A stretch of 42,976 nucleotides of DNA, taken from positions 1 through 42,976 of the forward strand of contig DXIE01000037.1 of assembly GCA_019113005.1 (NCBI GenBank). The letters are read 5' to 3'. The position numbers were made by a program, and so were the translations under genes. The stretch is from Candidatus Butyricicoccus avistercoris (GTDB taxonomy: Bacteria; Bacillota; Clostridia; Oscillospirales; Butyricicoccaceae). Below, in pieces: positions 30,011-39,394 of this stretch (the first letter of the stretch is position 1; the number at the start of each line of letters is the position of its first letter). Below the pieces are notes generated by a model that did no database searches, had not been told where the DNA came from, and saw only the letters and a list, made by a program, of their open reading frames with translations.

Positions 30011-32596
30011 ATGGCTGGACTTACACCGATGATGAAACAATATTTTGAAATCAAAAATAAATGCCGTGATTATATTGTTTTTTATCGTTTAGGTGATTTT
30101 TATGAGATGTTCTTTGAAGATGCTATTTTAGCATCAAGAGAGCTTGAACTTACACTCACAGGGCGTGATTGCGGTCAAGAAGAAAAAGCTCCTATGTGTG
30201 GTGTACCTTTTCATGCTTATGAGTCTTATGTTGGTAAACTGGTTAGAAAAGGCTACAAAGTTGCAATCTGTGAGCAGATTGAAGACCCAAAAGCTACAAA
30301 AGGCATTGTTAAACGTGATATAGTTAGAATGATAACCCCTGGAACAGTTATAGAGGCATCTATGCTTGATGAAAACGAGAATAACTATCTGGCTACTGTT
30401 TTATATGGTGAAAGTGGCTGGGGTGTTTGTTTTTGCGATATTTCAACAGGTGAGGTTTATTTAACTGAAGTATCAAGCGAACAAGGAGAAAACGAACTTT
30501 TCAGTGAGCTTGGAAGATTTTTGCCTAAAGAGGTTTTAATCGGTGGTAATGCATCAATAAAGTTAAGAAACTTTATTGAAAAGCGTTTAGAGGGTATATA
30601 TTCTGAGCTTGATGATGAATATTTTGAGTATAGTAAAGAGCTTGTTATAAATCAGTTTAATATTGAGGATTTTCAAAGCTCTGGTTTAGAAGAAATACCG
30701 CTTGCAGTAAAAACCATATGCGGTATGCTTAAATTTTTATCTTTAACTCAAAAAACAAGTCTTGCAAATATAAACACTCTTAATGTTTACCGTCAAGGTC
30801 AATATATGGAGCTTGATATGACCGCAAGACGTAATTTAGAGCTTTGTGAAACCATGCGTAATGGTGAAAAGAAAGGCTCACTTTTATGGGTTATGGATAA
30901 GACCAAAACGGCTATGGGTTCTCGTTTAATCAGAAAATGGCTAGAAAAACCGCTTTTAAACCCTATACATATCAGAAAACGTCAAGAGGCTGTTTCAGAA
31001 TTTGTGGATAATATAATAACAAGAGATAGCTTATCCGAACAGCTCAAAAAGATTTTTGATATAGAGCGTTTAATTGGTCGTGTGGTTTATGGCTCGGCTA
31101 ATTGCCGTGATTTATGTGCTTTGGGTTCAGCGATTGAGCAAATTCCATCAGTCTTAGCTATAACACAAAGCCTTAAAGCACCTTTGTTAAAAGAGTTACA
31201 CTCACGAATTGATACTCTAGAAGATGTGAAAACACTTATTCAAAGTGCTATTTGTGATGAGCCTCCTGTATCTGTAAAAGATGGCGGTTTTATTCGTGCA
31301 GGTTACAGTGAGGAAGTTGACAAGCTGCGTGACCTTGCAAGTGGTGGCAAGGGACAGATTGCAGGTATAGAGAAACGTGAGCGTGAACGTACAGGAATTA
31401 AAAACTTAAAAATTGGCTATAACAGAGTATTTGGTTATTACCTTGAGGTTTCAAAGGGAAATATAAGCCTTGTGCCTGATGATTATATAAGAAAGCAGAC
31501 TTTAACCAACTGTGAGCGTTATATAACAGAAGAACTCAAGGAAATGGAGAAAACCGTTTTAGGTGCTCAGGAGCGTTTAACAGCTTTAGAATATGAGCTT
31601 TTCTGTTTAATTCGTGAGAATATAGCAGCAGAAGTACACAGAATACAAAGAACTGCACAATCTCTTGCAAATCTTGATGTTTTATGTGCACTTGCAGAGC
31701 TTGCTTATGAAAACAATTATGTTTGTCCAGAAGTAGATTTTTCTGGTAAAACTCATATCAAAGATGGTCGTCACCCTGTGGTTGAAAAGGTTATAAAAGA
31801 CAGCTTTTTTGTGCCAAACGACACAACACTTGACAATAAACAAAATAGAGTTGCAGTTATCACAGGCCCTAATATGGCGGGTAAATCGACTTATATGCGT
31901 CAAGTTGCACTGATAACTATTATGGCTCAAATGGGTTCGTTTGTTCCAGCAAGTGCCGCTCATATAGGCATAGCTGATAGGGTTTTCACAAGAGTTGGTG
32001 CATCTGATGACCTTGCAAGTGGTCAATCAACTTTTATGGTTGAGATGAGTGAAGTGGCGGATATACTTAAAAATGCAACTAAAAACAGCCTTCTTATTCT
32101 AGATGAAATTGGTCGTGGCACATCTACTTATGATGGTATGTCAATCGCTCGTGCTGTGGTTGAATTTGTGGCAGATACTAAAAAGCTTGGTGCAAGAGCT
32201 TTATTTGCTACACATTATCATGAGCTGACCGCACTTGAAGACCTAATGGACGGTATTCATAACTATAATATCGTTGTAAAAAAACGTGGTGATGATATAA
32301 CTTTCCTTAGAAAAATCGTTCGTGGCGGTGCAGATGACAGCTATGGTATTGAAGTAGCAAAGCTTGCAGGTGTGCCAAGCAGTGTTATTAAACGTGCTAA
32401 AAGCATACTAAATGATTTAGAAAGCGATAGCCCTAAAATAGAAATGCGTAAAGTCGATGATGATGAGCAAACACAGCTCACAATAGGCACATTGGAAAAT
32501 AATAAAGCTCTTGATTATTTACGCACTCTATCAGTGGACACTATGACACCAATAGAAGCTATGAATGCACTCTATGAGCTGAAGAAAATGCTTTAA
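30011..32596 (+). CDS. mutS: DNA mismatch repair protein MutS
   Basis: The 861-residue protein has a mismatch-binding N-terminus with the Phe-x-Glu motif F30-Y-E32 in 'LGDFYEMF', connector, lever and clamp domains, and an ABC-type ATPase with Walker A 'GPNMAGKST' and Walker B 'LLILDEIGRGTSTYDG'. A helix-turn-helix dimer region ends it. It recognises mispairs and recruits MutL, encoded 22 nt downstream. The length equals that of MutS1. GGAGGG lies 7 nt before the ATG. Confidence 0.97.
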   Translation: MAGLTPMMKQYFEIKNKCRDYIVFYRLGDFYEMFFEDAILASRELELTLTGRDCGQEEKAPMCGVPFHAYESYVGKLVRKGYKVAICEQIEDPKATKGIVKRDIVRMITPGTVIEASMLDENENNYLATVLYGESGWGVCFCDISTGEVYLTEVSSEQGENELFSELGRFLPKEVLIGGNASIKLRNFIEKRLEGIYSELDDEYFEYSKELVINQFNIEDFQSSGLEEIPLAVKTICGMLKFLSLTQKTSLANINTLNVYRQGQYMELDMTARRNLELCETMRNGEKKGSLLWVMDKTKTAMGSRLIRKWLEKPLLNPIHIRKRQEAVSEFVDNIITRDSLSEQLKKIFDIERLIGRVVYGSANCRDLCALGSAIEQIPSVLAITQSLKAPLLKELHSRIDTLEDVKTLIQSAICDEPPVSVKDGGFIRAGYSEEVDKLRDLASGGKGQIAGIEKRERERTGIKNLKIGYNRVFGYYLEVSKGNISLVPDDYIRKQTLTNCERYITEELKEMEKTVLGAQERLTALEYELFCLIRENIAAEVHRIQRTAQSLANLDVLCALAELAYENNYVCPEVDFSGKTHIKDGRHPVVEKVIKDSFFVPNDTTLDNKQNRVAVITGPNMAGKSTYMRQVALITIMAQMGSFVPASAAHIGIADRVFTRVGASDDLASGQSTFMVEMSEVADILKNATKNSLLILDEIGRGTSTYDGMSIARAVVEFVADTKKLGARALFATHYHELTALEDLMDGIHNYNIVVKKRGDDITFLRKIVRGGADDSYGIEVAKLAGVPSSVIKRAKSILNDLESDSPKIEMRKVDDDEQTQLTIGTLENNKALDYLRTLSVDTMTPIEAMNALYELKKML

Positions 32597-32618
32597 AACT
32601 TTTAAGAGAGGTAAAAGT

Positions 32619-34493
32619 ATGATTATTAAAGAGCTTTCACCTCATCTTGCCAATCTTATTGCGGCAGGTGAGGTTGTTGAACGACCAGCATCTGTTGCAA
32701 AAGAGCTTATAGAAAATGCTATTGATGCTGGTGCAACAAGAATACAAGTCGAAATAGAAAACGGCGGTATAACATACCTTAGAATTATGGATAATGGCTG
32801 TGGCATGACAAAAGAAGATGCACCAGTAGCTTTTAAACGTCATGCCACAAGCAAAATATCAACCGAGGACGATTTATCTAAAATAGGTACACTTGGTTTT
32901 CGTGGAGAAGCTCTTGCGGCGATTGCATCGGTTTCTCGTATAGATTTATTCACAAAAAAACGTGAAAGTCTTGTTGGACTTCATCTCCATTTAGAGGCAG
33001 GCAAAATAACCGAAAATGAAGAAGCAGGTTGTCCAGATGGAACAACGATTATAATTCGTGATTTATTTTTTAACACTCCTGCACGAATGAAATTTCTAAA
33101 AAAGGATTTTACCGAAGCGGGATATATTATAAGCGTGGTTGAACATGCCGCACTTTCTCACCCAGAAATATCATTTTCAATGATTCGTGACGGCAAACAG
33201 GTTTTTGCCACATCAGGTGATAATAAGCTTATAACTCCAGTTTTTAGCGTTTTTGGTAGAGAAATCACCTCTAATATGATAGAAATTAGCAAATTTGAGC
33301 GTGGAAATATAACCGTTTGGGGTTATATAACTAAACCTCATTTATGCAGACCAAACCGCAGTATGCAGCATTTCTTTGTAAATGGTCGATATATAAAAAG
33401 CAAGCTAATGGGGGCAGCATTAGAGGAGGCTTATAAAAATCAAATTATAACAGGCAAATATCCAAGCTGTGCATTATTTATTGATTTACCGCTTAATTTG
33501 GTTGATGTAAATGTTCACCCTGCCAAAACCGAAGTTAAATTCGCTGAGGAAAAACCTGTTTTTGAAGCTATTTATATAGCATGTAAAAATGCACTAGAGC
33601 AAAATGACAATATACCTGTTCTAAATAAAAAGCCAAAAGAAGATAATATCACAGGCATGCAACAGGTCATAGAGCCAAAAAAGCCAAAAGTTCAAGAAGA
33701 AATTAAAAAAGAACCCATAGAAAACCCTATTTTTAAGCTAAATAAAGTTAAATTATCACCTGTTATCAAACCGCCTATAATAGATTGTGATGATGATTTT
33801 GATACTCCAGTTAATGAGGTTAAAGTTTGCTCGCCTGTCGTTGATATGGCAAAAGTAGAATACAAAACCGAAACTGTTATAAAAGCAAAACCAGAAATAA
33901 AGCAAGAAGTAAAACAAGAAATTAAGCCTAGTGCTAAGGTCATTGGTGAGGCTTTTAAAACATATATAATTGCTGAGGATAAAGACGGTTTTATTTTACT
34001 TGATAAACATGCAGCTCACGAGAGAATTTTATTCAATGAGCTTAAAAAAACAACTCAAATTCCTGTTCAGCAGCTTTTAACACCTTATATTGCTGAAATG
34101 AATATAAATGAGTTTGAAGTTTTACAGGAAAACAGGGAAACACTAAGTAAACTTGGTTTTGATATTTCAGTTTTCGGTGAAAAAAGCTTTGCTGTTCGTG
34201 CAGTACCTGCTTATATTGATATGGCAGATATAACGGTTATACTGTCAGAGATTGCTGAAAAATTATCAAACTATTGCACTCCGACTCCTGATGAATTTGA
34301 CGATTTAATTCACACTGTTGCTTGTAAAGCGGCTATTAAAGCGGGAAAAGCAACAACTCAAATGGAAATGCAAAAACTTTTTGATAAAGTTAGCAATGAT
34401 AATGAAGTAAATTGTTGCCCTCATGGCAGACCTGTTATGGTTAGACTCACAAAATATGAAATTGATAAACTATTTAAACGTGTAAACCAATAA
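32619..34493 (+). CDS. mutL: DNA mismatch repair endonuclease MutL
   Basis: The 624-residue protein has a GHKL ATPase domain: 'ELIENAIDAGA' (29-39), 'DNGCGM' (58-63), 'GFRGEAL' (93-99). A Pro/Lys/Glu-rich linker spans about 335-440. The C-terminal dimer domain carries the nicking motif D462-K-H-A-A-H-E468, 'ACKAAIKAGKA' and 'CPHGRPV'. Compared with the consensus DQHA-x2-E-x4-E, Gln463 is Lys and the last Glu is Asn473 with Glu next to it; the key Asp462, His464 and Glu468 are kept, so nicking is expected. There is no MutH in the window, as normal for Firmicutes. Confidence 0.96.
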   Translation: MIIKELSPHLANLIAAGEVVERPASVAKELIENAIDAGATRIQVEIENGGITYLRIMDNGCGMTKEDAPVAFKRHATSKISTEDDLSKIGTLGFRGEALAAIASVSRIDLFTKKRESLVGLHLHLEAGKITENEEAGCPDGTTIIIRDLFFNTPARMKFLKKDFTEAGYIISVVEHAALSHPEISFSMIRDGKQVFATSGDNKLITPVFSVFGREITSNMIEISKFERGNITVWGYITKPHLCRPNRSMQHFFVNGRYIKSKLMGAALEEAYKNQIITGKYPSCALFIDLPLNLVDVNVHPAKTEVKFAEEKPVFEAIYIACKNALEQNDNIPVLNKKPKEDNITGMQQVIEPKKPKVQEEIKKEPIENPIFKLNKVKLSPVIKPPIIDCDDDFDTPVNEVKVCSPVVDMAKVEYKTETVIKAKPEIKQEVKQEIKPSAKVIGEAFKTYIIAEDKDGFILLDKHAAHERILFNELKKTTQIPVQQLLTPYIAEMNINEFEVLQENRETLSKLGFDISVFGEKSFAVRAVPAYIDMADITVILSEIAEKLSNYCTPTPDEFDDLIHTVACKAAIKAGKATTQMEMQKLFDKVSNDNEVNCCPHGRPVMVRLTKYEIDKLFKRVNQ

Positions 34494-34507
34494 AAAGGAG
34501 GTAATTT

Positions 34508-35449
34508 ATGCTAGAAAATCAGCTTATATGCATAGTAGGTCCAACTGCAAGCGGTAAAACTGCTCTTTCGGTTGCTCTTGCAAAGTATATGAATACAGAA
34601 ATTATCTCCGCTGACTCTATGCAAATTTATAAAGGTATGGATATCGGCACTGCAAAGCCAAGTCTTTCAGAACGTGATGGGGTTATTCACCATATGTTTG
34701 ATATTTGCCAGAAAGATGAGGATTTTTCTGTTGCTCGCTATGTGGAAATGGCGGATAATGTAGCTCAAGATATATTAAAAAGAGGTAAAATACCTATTGT
34801 AGTAGGCGGAACAGGACTTTATATGGATTCACTTATAGAGTGTAGTACATTCTCTGGTGATGAAACCGACCATAAACTTCGAACAGAGCTTGAAAACTTT
34901 GCAAATGAGAATGGAAATGAGGCACTTCATGAAAAACTTGAAAAAGTTGACCCTGTCAGTGCTGAAAGACTTCACCCGAATAATAGAAAACGTGTTATTC
35001 GAGCACTCGAAGTTTATTATCAAACAGGCATGACCATTGATGAAATGAATGCTAAAAATAAACGTCCTGAGCCTAAATATAAAGCATTAAAAATAGGCGT
35101 TTGCCCAACTGATAGAGAAATTCTTTATCAAAGAATAAATAAACGTGTTGATATTATGCTAGAAGAAGGTTTGCTTGACGAGGTTAAATGGGTGTTTAAC
35201 GGCGAAAAAGTCAGCAAAACCGCATTTCAAGCAATAGGTTACAAGGAGTTTTTGCCATATTTGAATGGTGAAAGCTCACTTGATGAGTGTATAGAGGTTT
35301 TAAAAAGACATTCAAGAAATTATGCGAAACGTCAGATAACTTGGCTTAAACGTGATAACTCAATTCACTGGATAAATTATAATTCAAATTCTAGTTTTGA
35401 CGAGGTTTTTCACAGTTCGACAAAAATTTTACATGAGTATGGTTTATGA
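34508..35449 (+). CDS. miaA: tRNA dimethylallyltransferase MiaA
   Basis: The 313-residue enzyme transfers the dimethylallyl group to A37 of tRNAs reading UNN codons. The P-loop 'GPTASGKTAL' is at 11-20, followed by 'ISADSMQIYKGMDIGTAKP' (34-52), 'VVGGTGLYMDSL', and 'AKRQITWLKRD' near the end. The length is normal for the family. It starts 14 nt after mutL with AAAGGAGG upstream. Its product is used by MiaB, encoded upstream, and hfq follows, as in many bacteria. Confidence 0.96.
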   Translation: MLENQLICIVGPTASGKTALSVALAKYMNTEIISADSMQIYKGMDIGTAKPSLSERDGVIHHMFDICQKDEDFSVARYVEMADNVAQDILKRGKIPIVVGGTGLYMDSLIECSTFSGDETDHKLRTELENFANENGNEALHEKLEKVDPVSAERLHPNNRKRVIRALEVYYQTGMTIDEMNAKNKRPEPKYKALKIGVCPTDREILYQRINKRVDIMLEEGLLDEVKWVFNGEKVSKTAFQAIGYKEFLPYLNGESSLDECIEVLKRHSRNYAKRQITWLKRDNSIHWINYNSNSSFDEVFHSSTKILHEYGL

Positions 35450-35482
35450 TATTTCCATAATTTAGAAATTCGGAGGAATATC

Positions 35483-35719
35483 ATGAAAACAGAAATCAAT
35501 TTACAGGACGCTTTTTTAAATGTGGTAAGACAGCAGGGTCAGCCAGTTACAGTATTTTTAATGAATGGCTTTCAAATGCGTGGCATAGTTCGTGGCTTTG
35601 ACAGTTTTGTTGTTATATTCGAGGTAGAAGGCAAACAACAAATGATTTATAAACACGCAATTTCTACTGTTGTTCCACAGCATAAAGTGGAATTTTACAC
35701 AAGGAAAGATGAAAAATAA
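35483..35719 (+). CDS. hfq: RNA chaperone Hfq
   Basis: This is a 78-residue Sm-like protein. The Sm1 part contains '[20 protein letters not shown]' followed by '[15 protein letters not shown]', and the Sm2 part has the proximal-face motif YKHAIS (55-60). It forms a hexamer that binds small RNAs and mRNA. The short, lysine-ending tail lacks the acidic C-terminal extension of enterobacterial Hfq. It lies 33 nt after miaA with GGAGG upstream, in the conserved miaA-hfq order. Confidence 0.96.
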   Translation: MKTEINLQDAFLNVVRQQGQPVTVFLMNGFQMRGIVRGFDSFVVIFEVEGKQQMIYKHAISTVVPQHKVEFYTRKDEK

Positions 35720-35744
35720 GTTGTTTTTCATCTATGTATAATGG

Positions 35745-36992
35745 ATGATGATTGCTTTGAAAGAAAAAAATAAATTTAATTTTCACCGTTTGGGAATTAT
35801 TCTTTTTATGATTATTATGCTGTCTATTGTTTTATGGCAAATTATGGTCAATAAAACAGAAACACAAACGGCAGTAAAAGTTACAGTAAACGATTCGTTT
35901 ATGTCAAACGGTTGGTTTTTCAGAAATGAAGTTATGGTACAAGGTACAACAGGCGATACAGTAAAGCATATTGTGCAGGGCGGTGAAAAAGTACAAAAAA
36001 ATGCTGCCCTTGCTGTTGTTTATACAAATGCCAGTGCTTTGGAAAATAGTCAGAAGATAAGTGTTTTAGATGACCAGATAGAGCTTTTGGAAAGTGCTGC
36101 ACAGATGATAACAAATGGAAGTGATTCTGTTAAAATTGAAAGCATGATTACAAATAAAATAGCAGAGTTATCATCTGAGATGCAACAAAGTTCGGTTTCA
36201 GGTATGGAATCTAGTGTTACAGAGCTTAGAAATTTATGTTTGCGTAGAGCAATAGATTCTGTTGATAAGGAAACATTACTCGAACAGGCACAGTCATTAA
36301 CATCGGAAAGAAATTATTTGCAGCAGCAGATAGGAAATAGCAGTATTACTATTGCTTCACCAGCTTCTGGATTTTTTTCTGAAGTTGTAGATGGTTTTGA
36401 GTCAAAACTCACCATATCTTCACTTGATACTATGACTGCATCTGAGCTTGAAAATCTTGACCCTAGTAAAATAACTACTACTTCATCAGATACACTTGGC
36501 AAAGTTGTTCAGGATTTTCGTTGGTATTTTGCTATGTTTGTGCCAAAGGAAAATGTAGAAGATTTATCTGTCGGTGATTCATTACTTCTTAGATTTGCAC
36601 AGGTAAGCAGTGATATACAGGTTTCTGTAAACGATATACGCAAGCAAAAAAACGATGAAAATGCACTTTTAATAGTCAGTGGTATGGAGATAACACCAGA
36701 GATTTTGAGTATGCGTTATCAATCAGTTGAGGTAATTAAAGAAATATACACAGGTATACAAGTTCCTAAAAATGCAGTCAGAATACAAACTGATAGCGAA
36801 GGAAATAGTATTCAAGGTGTGTTTATTTTACCAGATTCAATAAGCCGATTTAAACCGATTGAGGTTTTATACGAAACTGGAAATTATTACATAGTAAAAC
36901 AAGGCACAACTACTCAAAATACAGGGCTTGTTGTTGGAGATAGGATTATTGTGAAAGGACGAGATTTAGAAGATTTGAAGGTGGTAAAATGA
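35745..36992 (+). CDS. HlyD-like membrane adaptor protein
   Basis: The 415-residue protein has one membrane helix (about 18-35, IILFMIIMLSIVLWQIMV) and a large outer part. A lipoyl/barrel-sandwich half is 'GDTVKHIVQGGEKVQKNAALAVVYTN', a helical hairpin spans about 100-190 and the second half is 'SITIASPASGFFSEVVDGFE', as in HlyD/AcrA-type adaptors. A C-terminal beta-domain follows. Proteins of this type lie before ylmE-sepF in many clostridia and may act in cell division or wall assembly; the role is unknown. No good ribosome-binding site precedes the ATGs at 35745 and 35748. A TATAAT at 35737-35742 lies directly upstream. The stop overlaps ylmE by 4 nt. Confidence 0.78.
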   Translation: MMIALKEKNKFNFHRLGIILFMIIMLSIVLWQIMVNKTETQTAVKVTVNDSFMSNGWFFRNEVMVQGTTGDTVKHIVQGGEKVQKNAALAVVYTNASALENSQKISVLDDQIELLESAAQMITNGSDSVKIESMITNKIAELSSEMQQSSVSGMESSVTELRNLCLRRAIDSVDKETLLEQAQSLTSERNYLQQQIGNSSITIASPASGFFSEVVDGFESKLTISSLDTMTASELENLDPSKITTTSSDTLGKVVQDFRWYFAMFVPKENVEDLSVGDSLLLRFAQVSSDIQVSVNDIRKQKNDENALLIVSGMEITPEILSMRYQSVEVIKEIYTGIQVPKNAVRIQTDSEGNSIQGVFILPDSISRFKPIEVLYETGNYYIVKQGTTTQNTGLVVGDRIIVKGRDLEDLKVVK

Positions 36993-37702
36993 CAAAACAG
37001 CAGTTAATTTATGAAAATGTACAGGCTGTCAAGGAACGTATACAAAATGCCGCTAAAAAAGCAGGTAGAAACCCAGAGGACATTCATTTAGTTGCTGCAA
37101 CTAAAATGAATGATGCTGAATGTGTTAAAGCTGCTATTAAAGCTGGAATTAAAATAGCAGGCGAAAATAGGGTGCAAGAGCTTGTGGAAAAATATGAGCA
37201 AAAGGCTTATGATGGTGCAGAACTTCATTTTATAGGCAGTCTTCAGACTAATAAAGTAAAATTTTTAGTTGGAAAGGTCAGCCTTATTCAGTCTGTTGAT
37301 TCGGAAAAATTAGCTGGAGTTATTGCAAAATATGCACAGAAAAATAAGATATCTCAAGATATTTTACTTGAAGTAAACATTGCAAAGGAAGCATCTAAAG
37401 GCGGTATATATCCAGAAGTATTACCTCAAATTATCGAAAATTTGTGCAATATAGATGGTCTGCGTATAAGGGGTCTTATGGCAATTCCGCCAATTTCTCA
37501 TTTTACAGGTGAAAATTTGTATCATTTTGATAAAATGCGACAACTATTTATTGACATATCACAAAAAAAATACGATAATGTATCTATAGACTTTTTATCA
37601 ATGGGCATGTCTGGCGATTTTGAGGACGCAATTTCTTGCGGTTCTAATATGGTTCGTGTCGGTACAGCAATTTTCGGAGCCCGTCCATATATGATTAAGT
37701 AA
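36989..37702 (+). CDS. ylmE: PLP-homeostasis protein YggS/YlmE
   Basis: This 237-residue single-domain PLP protein with the alanine-racemase-type barrel has 'LVAATKM' with PLP-binding Lys39, 'GENRVQE', 'HFIGSLQTNKVK' and 'SMGMSGDFEDAISCGSNMVRVGTAIFG'. It carries PLP and affects amino-acid and PLP balance; no catalytic reaction is known. Its ATG overlaps the stop of the adaptor gene. sepF follows after 42 bp, the order usual in Gram-positive bacteria. Confidence 0.94.
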   Translation: MTKQQLIYENVQAVKERIQNAAKKAGRNPEDIHLVAATKMNDAECVKAAIKAGIKIAGENRVQELVEKYEQKAYDGAELHFIGSLQTNKVKFLVGKVSLIQSVDSEKLAGVIAKYAQKNKISQDILLEVNIAKEASKGGIYPEVLPQIIENLCNIDGLRIRGLMAIPPISHFTGENLYHFDKMRQLFIDISQKKYDNVSIDFLSMGMSGDFEDAISCGSNMVRVGTAIFGARPYMIK

Positions 37703-37744
37703 TAAAACGGATTTATCTAATACCGTTAAGGAGGAAATAATAGA

Positions 37745-38284
37745 ATGGCATCTTTAAAGGGATTTTTAGATTGGGTTAAAGGTGATGACATGGAGGACGA
37801 TTACGAAGACTATGCACCTAACACCCAACAACAACCCCAACAAACTGCTCAAGCTGTTCCAAATATAAATCAGCAGCCACAGCAGTCACAGCCTGCTCAG
37901 GAAGAAAACTTTTCTTATAACTCAAACGTTAATTATAATAATTCTAATTATAATAGCACTTCAGACTCACAAAAACAAAATAGTAAGGTGGTTAGTATGC
38001 ACTCTACAACTCAGCTCGCAGTTGTGCTTGTAAAGCCTGATAGATTCGAAAATGCAGCAGAAATTGCAGACCATCTCAAGGAAAAGCGTACTGTTGTTTT
38101 AAATCTTGAGCAAACTAATAAGGAAGTCGCTCGTCGCTTGGTTGATTTCCTAAGCGGTGTGGCTTATGCAAATGAGGGAAAAATTAAACGTGTCGCTAAC
38201 AGCACTTATATTATAACACCTTATAATGTCGATATTTTAGGCGACCTTTTAGACGAGCTTGAAAGTAATGGCTTATATCTATAA
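37745..38284 (+). CDS. sepF: Cell division protein SepF
   Basis: This 179-residue FtsZ-associated protein starts with a short amphipathic membrane-binding helix 'LKGFLDWVKG', followed by an acidic stretch, a low-complexity Gln/Asn/Pro/Ser linker (about 27-80) and the globular SepF domain (about 88-178: 'VVLVKPDRFENAAEIADHL', 'RRLVDFLSGVAYA', 'TYIITPYNVDI'). It bundles FtsZ filaments at the division site. AAGGAGG lies about 9 nt upstream. yggT follows by 5 nt. Confidence 0.95.
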   Translation: MASLKGFLDWVKGDDMEDDYEDYAPNTQQQPQQTAQAVPNINQQPQQSQPAQEENFSYNSNVNYNNSNYNSTSDSQKQNSKVVSMHSTTQLAVVLVKPDRFENAAEIADHLKEKRTVVLNLEQTNKEVARRLVDFLSGVAYANEGKIKRVANSTYIITPYNVDILGDLLDELESNGLYL

Positions 38285-38289
38285 TTATC

Positions 38290-38559
38290 ATGGTTTATTT
38301 TCTAATTGATATCGTAGCGACACTTATAAGAATTTTACAGTTTATGATGTTTGCAAGAGCTATTTTCTCTTGGTTTCCTCAAATGCAAAATTCGTCCATT
38401 GTAGAGTTTTTGTATATGGTTACAGAACCGGTCATTATGCCAGTAAGAGGACTGCTTAACCGTATTCCTAGTATACGCATGATGCCGATTGACTTGGCAT
38501 TTTTCTGTACTTTTATCTTGCTTGAATTTATCCAGCTAATGCTGTATAACTTGTACTAA
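38290..38559 (+). CDS. YggT-family membrane protein
   Basis: The 89-residue protein has two membrane segments (about 3-25 and 67-87) around a short loop with 'RAIFSWFPQ' and 'TEPVIMPVRGLL', the YggT signature. It lies 5 nt after sepF, before divIVA, in the standard order. The family has been linked to cell-division-associated or osmotic functions, but its exact role is not known. No ribosome-binding site is obvious, so coupled translation with sepF is likely. Confidence 0.92.
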   Translation: MVYFLIDIVATLIRILQFMMFARAIFSWFPQMQNSSIVEFLYMVTEPVIMPVRGLLNRIPSIRMMPIDLAFFCTFILLEFIQLMLYNLY

Positions 38560-38575
38560 TAAATGCTTAAGCTAA

Positions 38576-38596
38576 GGTCGGGGAAACTCTCCGACC
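38576..38596 (+). other. Intercistronic hairpin between yggT and divIVA
   Basis: GGTCGGGG (38576-38583), loop AAACT and CTCCGACC (38589-38596) pair with one G-U. The following bases (ATTTGTCTT) are only weakly T-rich, so it is at most a leaky terminator; message processing is as likely. Confidence 0.5.
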
Positions 38597-38627
38597 ATTT
38601 GTCTTAATATAGGAGGGATAACTTTAT

Positions 38628-39353
38628 ATGTTGACCGTTCAGGAAATACAGGCCATGAGCTTTGAAAAAGCTGTTTTTGGCGGTTATGATATGAAAAGTG
38701 TAGATGAGTTCGTAGAACAGATAACAGAAACAATAGCTACTCTTCAAAAGGAAAATGCAGCACTTAAATCCAAAATGAAAGTGCTTGTAGATAAAATAGA
38801 AGAATATCGCAGCGTAGAAGATGGCATGCGTCGAGCTCTTGTTTCTGCACAAAATATAGCTCAGGAAACACTAGAAAAATCTAAAACTGAGGCAGAACAA
38901 TTACTTACCACAGCTAGAACAGAGGCTGAAACTCGTATCGAAAACTATCGTATTCAAATTGCAAATGAAAGCAAGCGTCTTGAAGAGGCTAAAGCTAAAA
39001 ATGCAGAGTTTGTAGCTCAACTTTCTGCTGTTTATGAGGAACAGCTTAAATCTCTTGTTGCTCTTTCTGCATCAGATATATTAGTAGAGCAAAATGCTGG
39101 TGCTTATCCAACTGAACCTATAAATATGAACACCGAGCCTATAAACATAGATGAGCAAAATTATGTTGACCCTAAATACGACGATGATTATGCTCAAAAT
39201 AATGATAACTATGATAAAACAGAGGAAAAACTTGAGGATACTCAACGTTTTACCGAACAAGACCGTAAAAAATTAGTGAAAAATGCTAAGAAAGATGGTC
39301 GTTTTAAAATAATGGAAGTTCCGCTCGCAAGCAGTGAGCAGGCTGAAAAGTAA
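38628..39353 (+). CDS. divIVA: DivIVA-domain protein
   Basis: The 241-residue protein has the DivIVA N-terminal motif 'MSFEKAVFGGYDMKSVDEFVEQ' split around the conserved Gly-Tyr (residues 18-19), then a long coiled coil (about 30-150) and a disordered Asn/Asp/Glu tail. DivIVA binds curved membrane at poles and division sites and recruits partners. GGAGGG lies upstream of the ATG. The position between yggT and ileS is conserved in Firmicutes. The N-terminal Leu/Thr-Val residues fit the membrane-inserting loop only roughly. Confidence 0.92.
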   Translation: MLTVQEIQAMSFEKAVFGGYDMKSVDEFVEQITETIATLQKENAALKSKMKVLVDKIEEYRSVEDGMRRALVSAQNIAQETLEKSKTEAEQLLTTARTEAETRIENYRIQIANESKRLEEAKAKNAEFVAQLSAVYEEQLKSLVALSASDILVEQNAGAYPTEPINMNTEPINIDEQNYVDPKYDDDYAQNNDNYDKTEEKLEDTQRFTEQDRKKLVKNAKKDGRFKIMEVPLASSEQAEK

Positions 39354-39394
39354 TACTTTTTATATAGAAATCATGAAAGGAATGAAACGGTACA

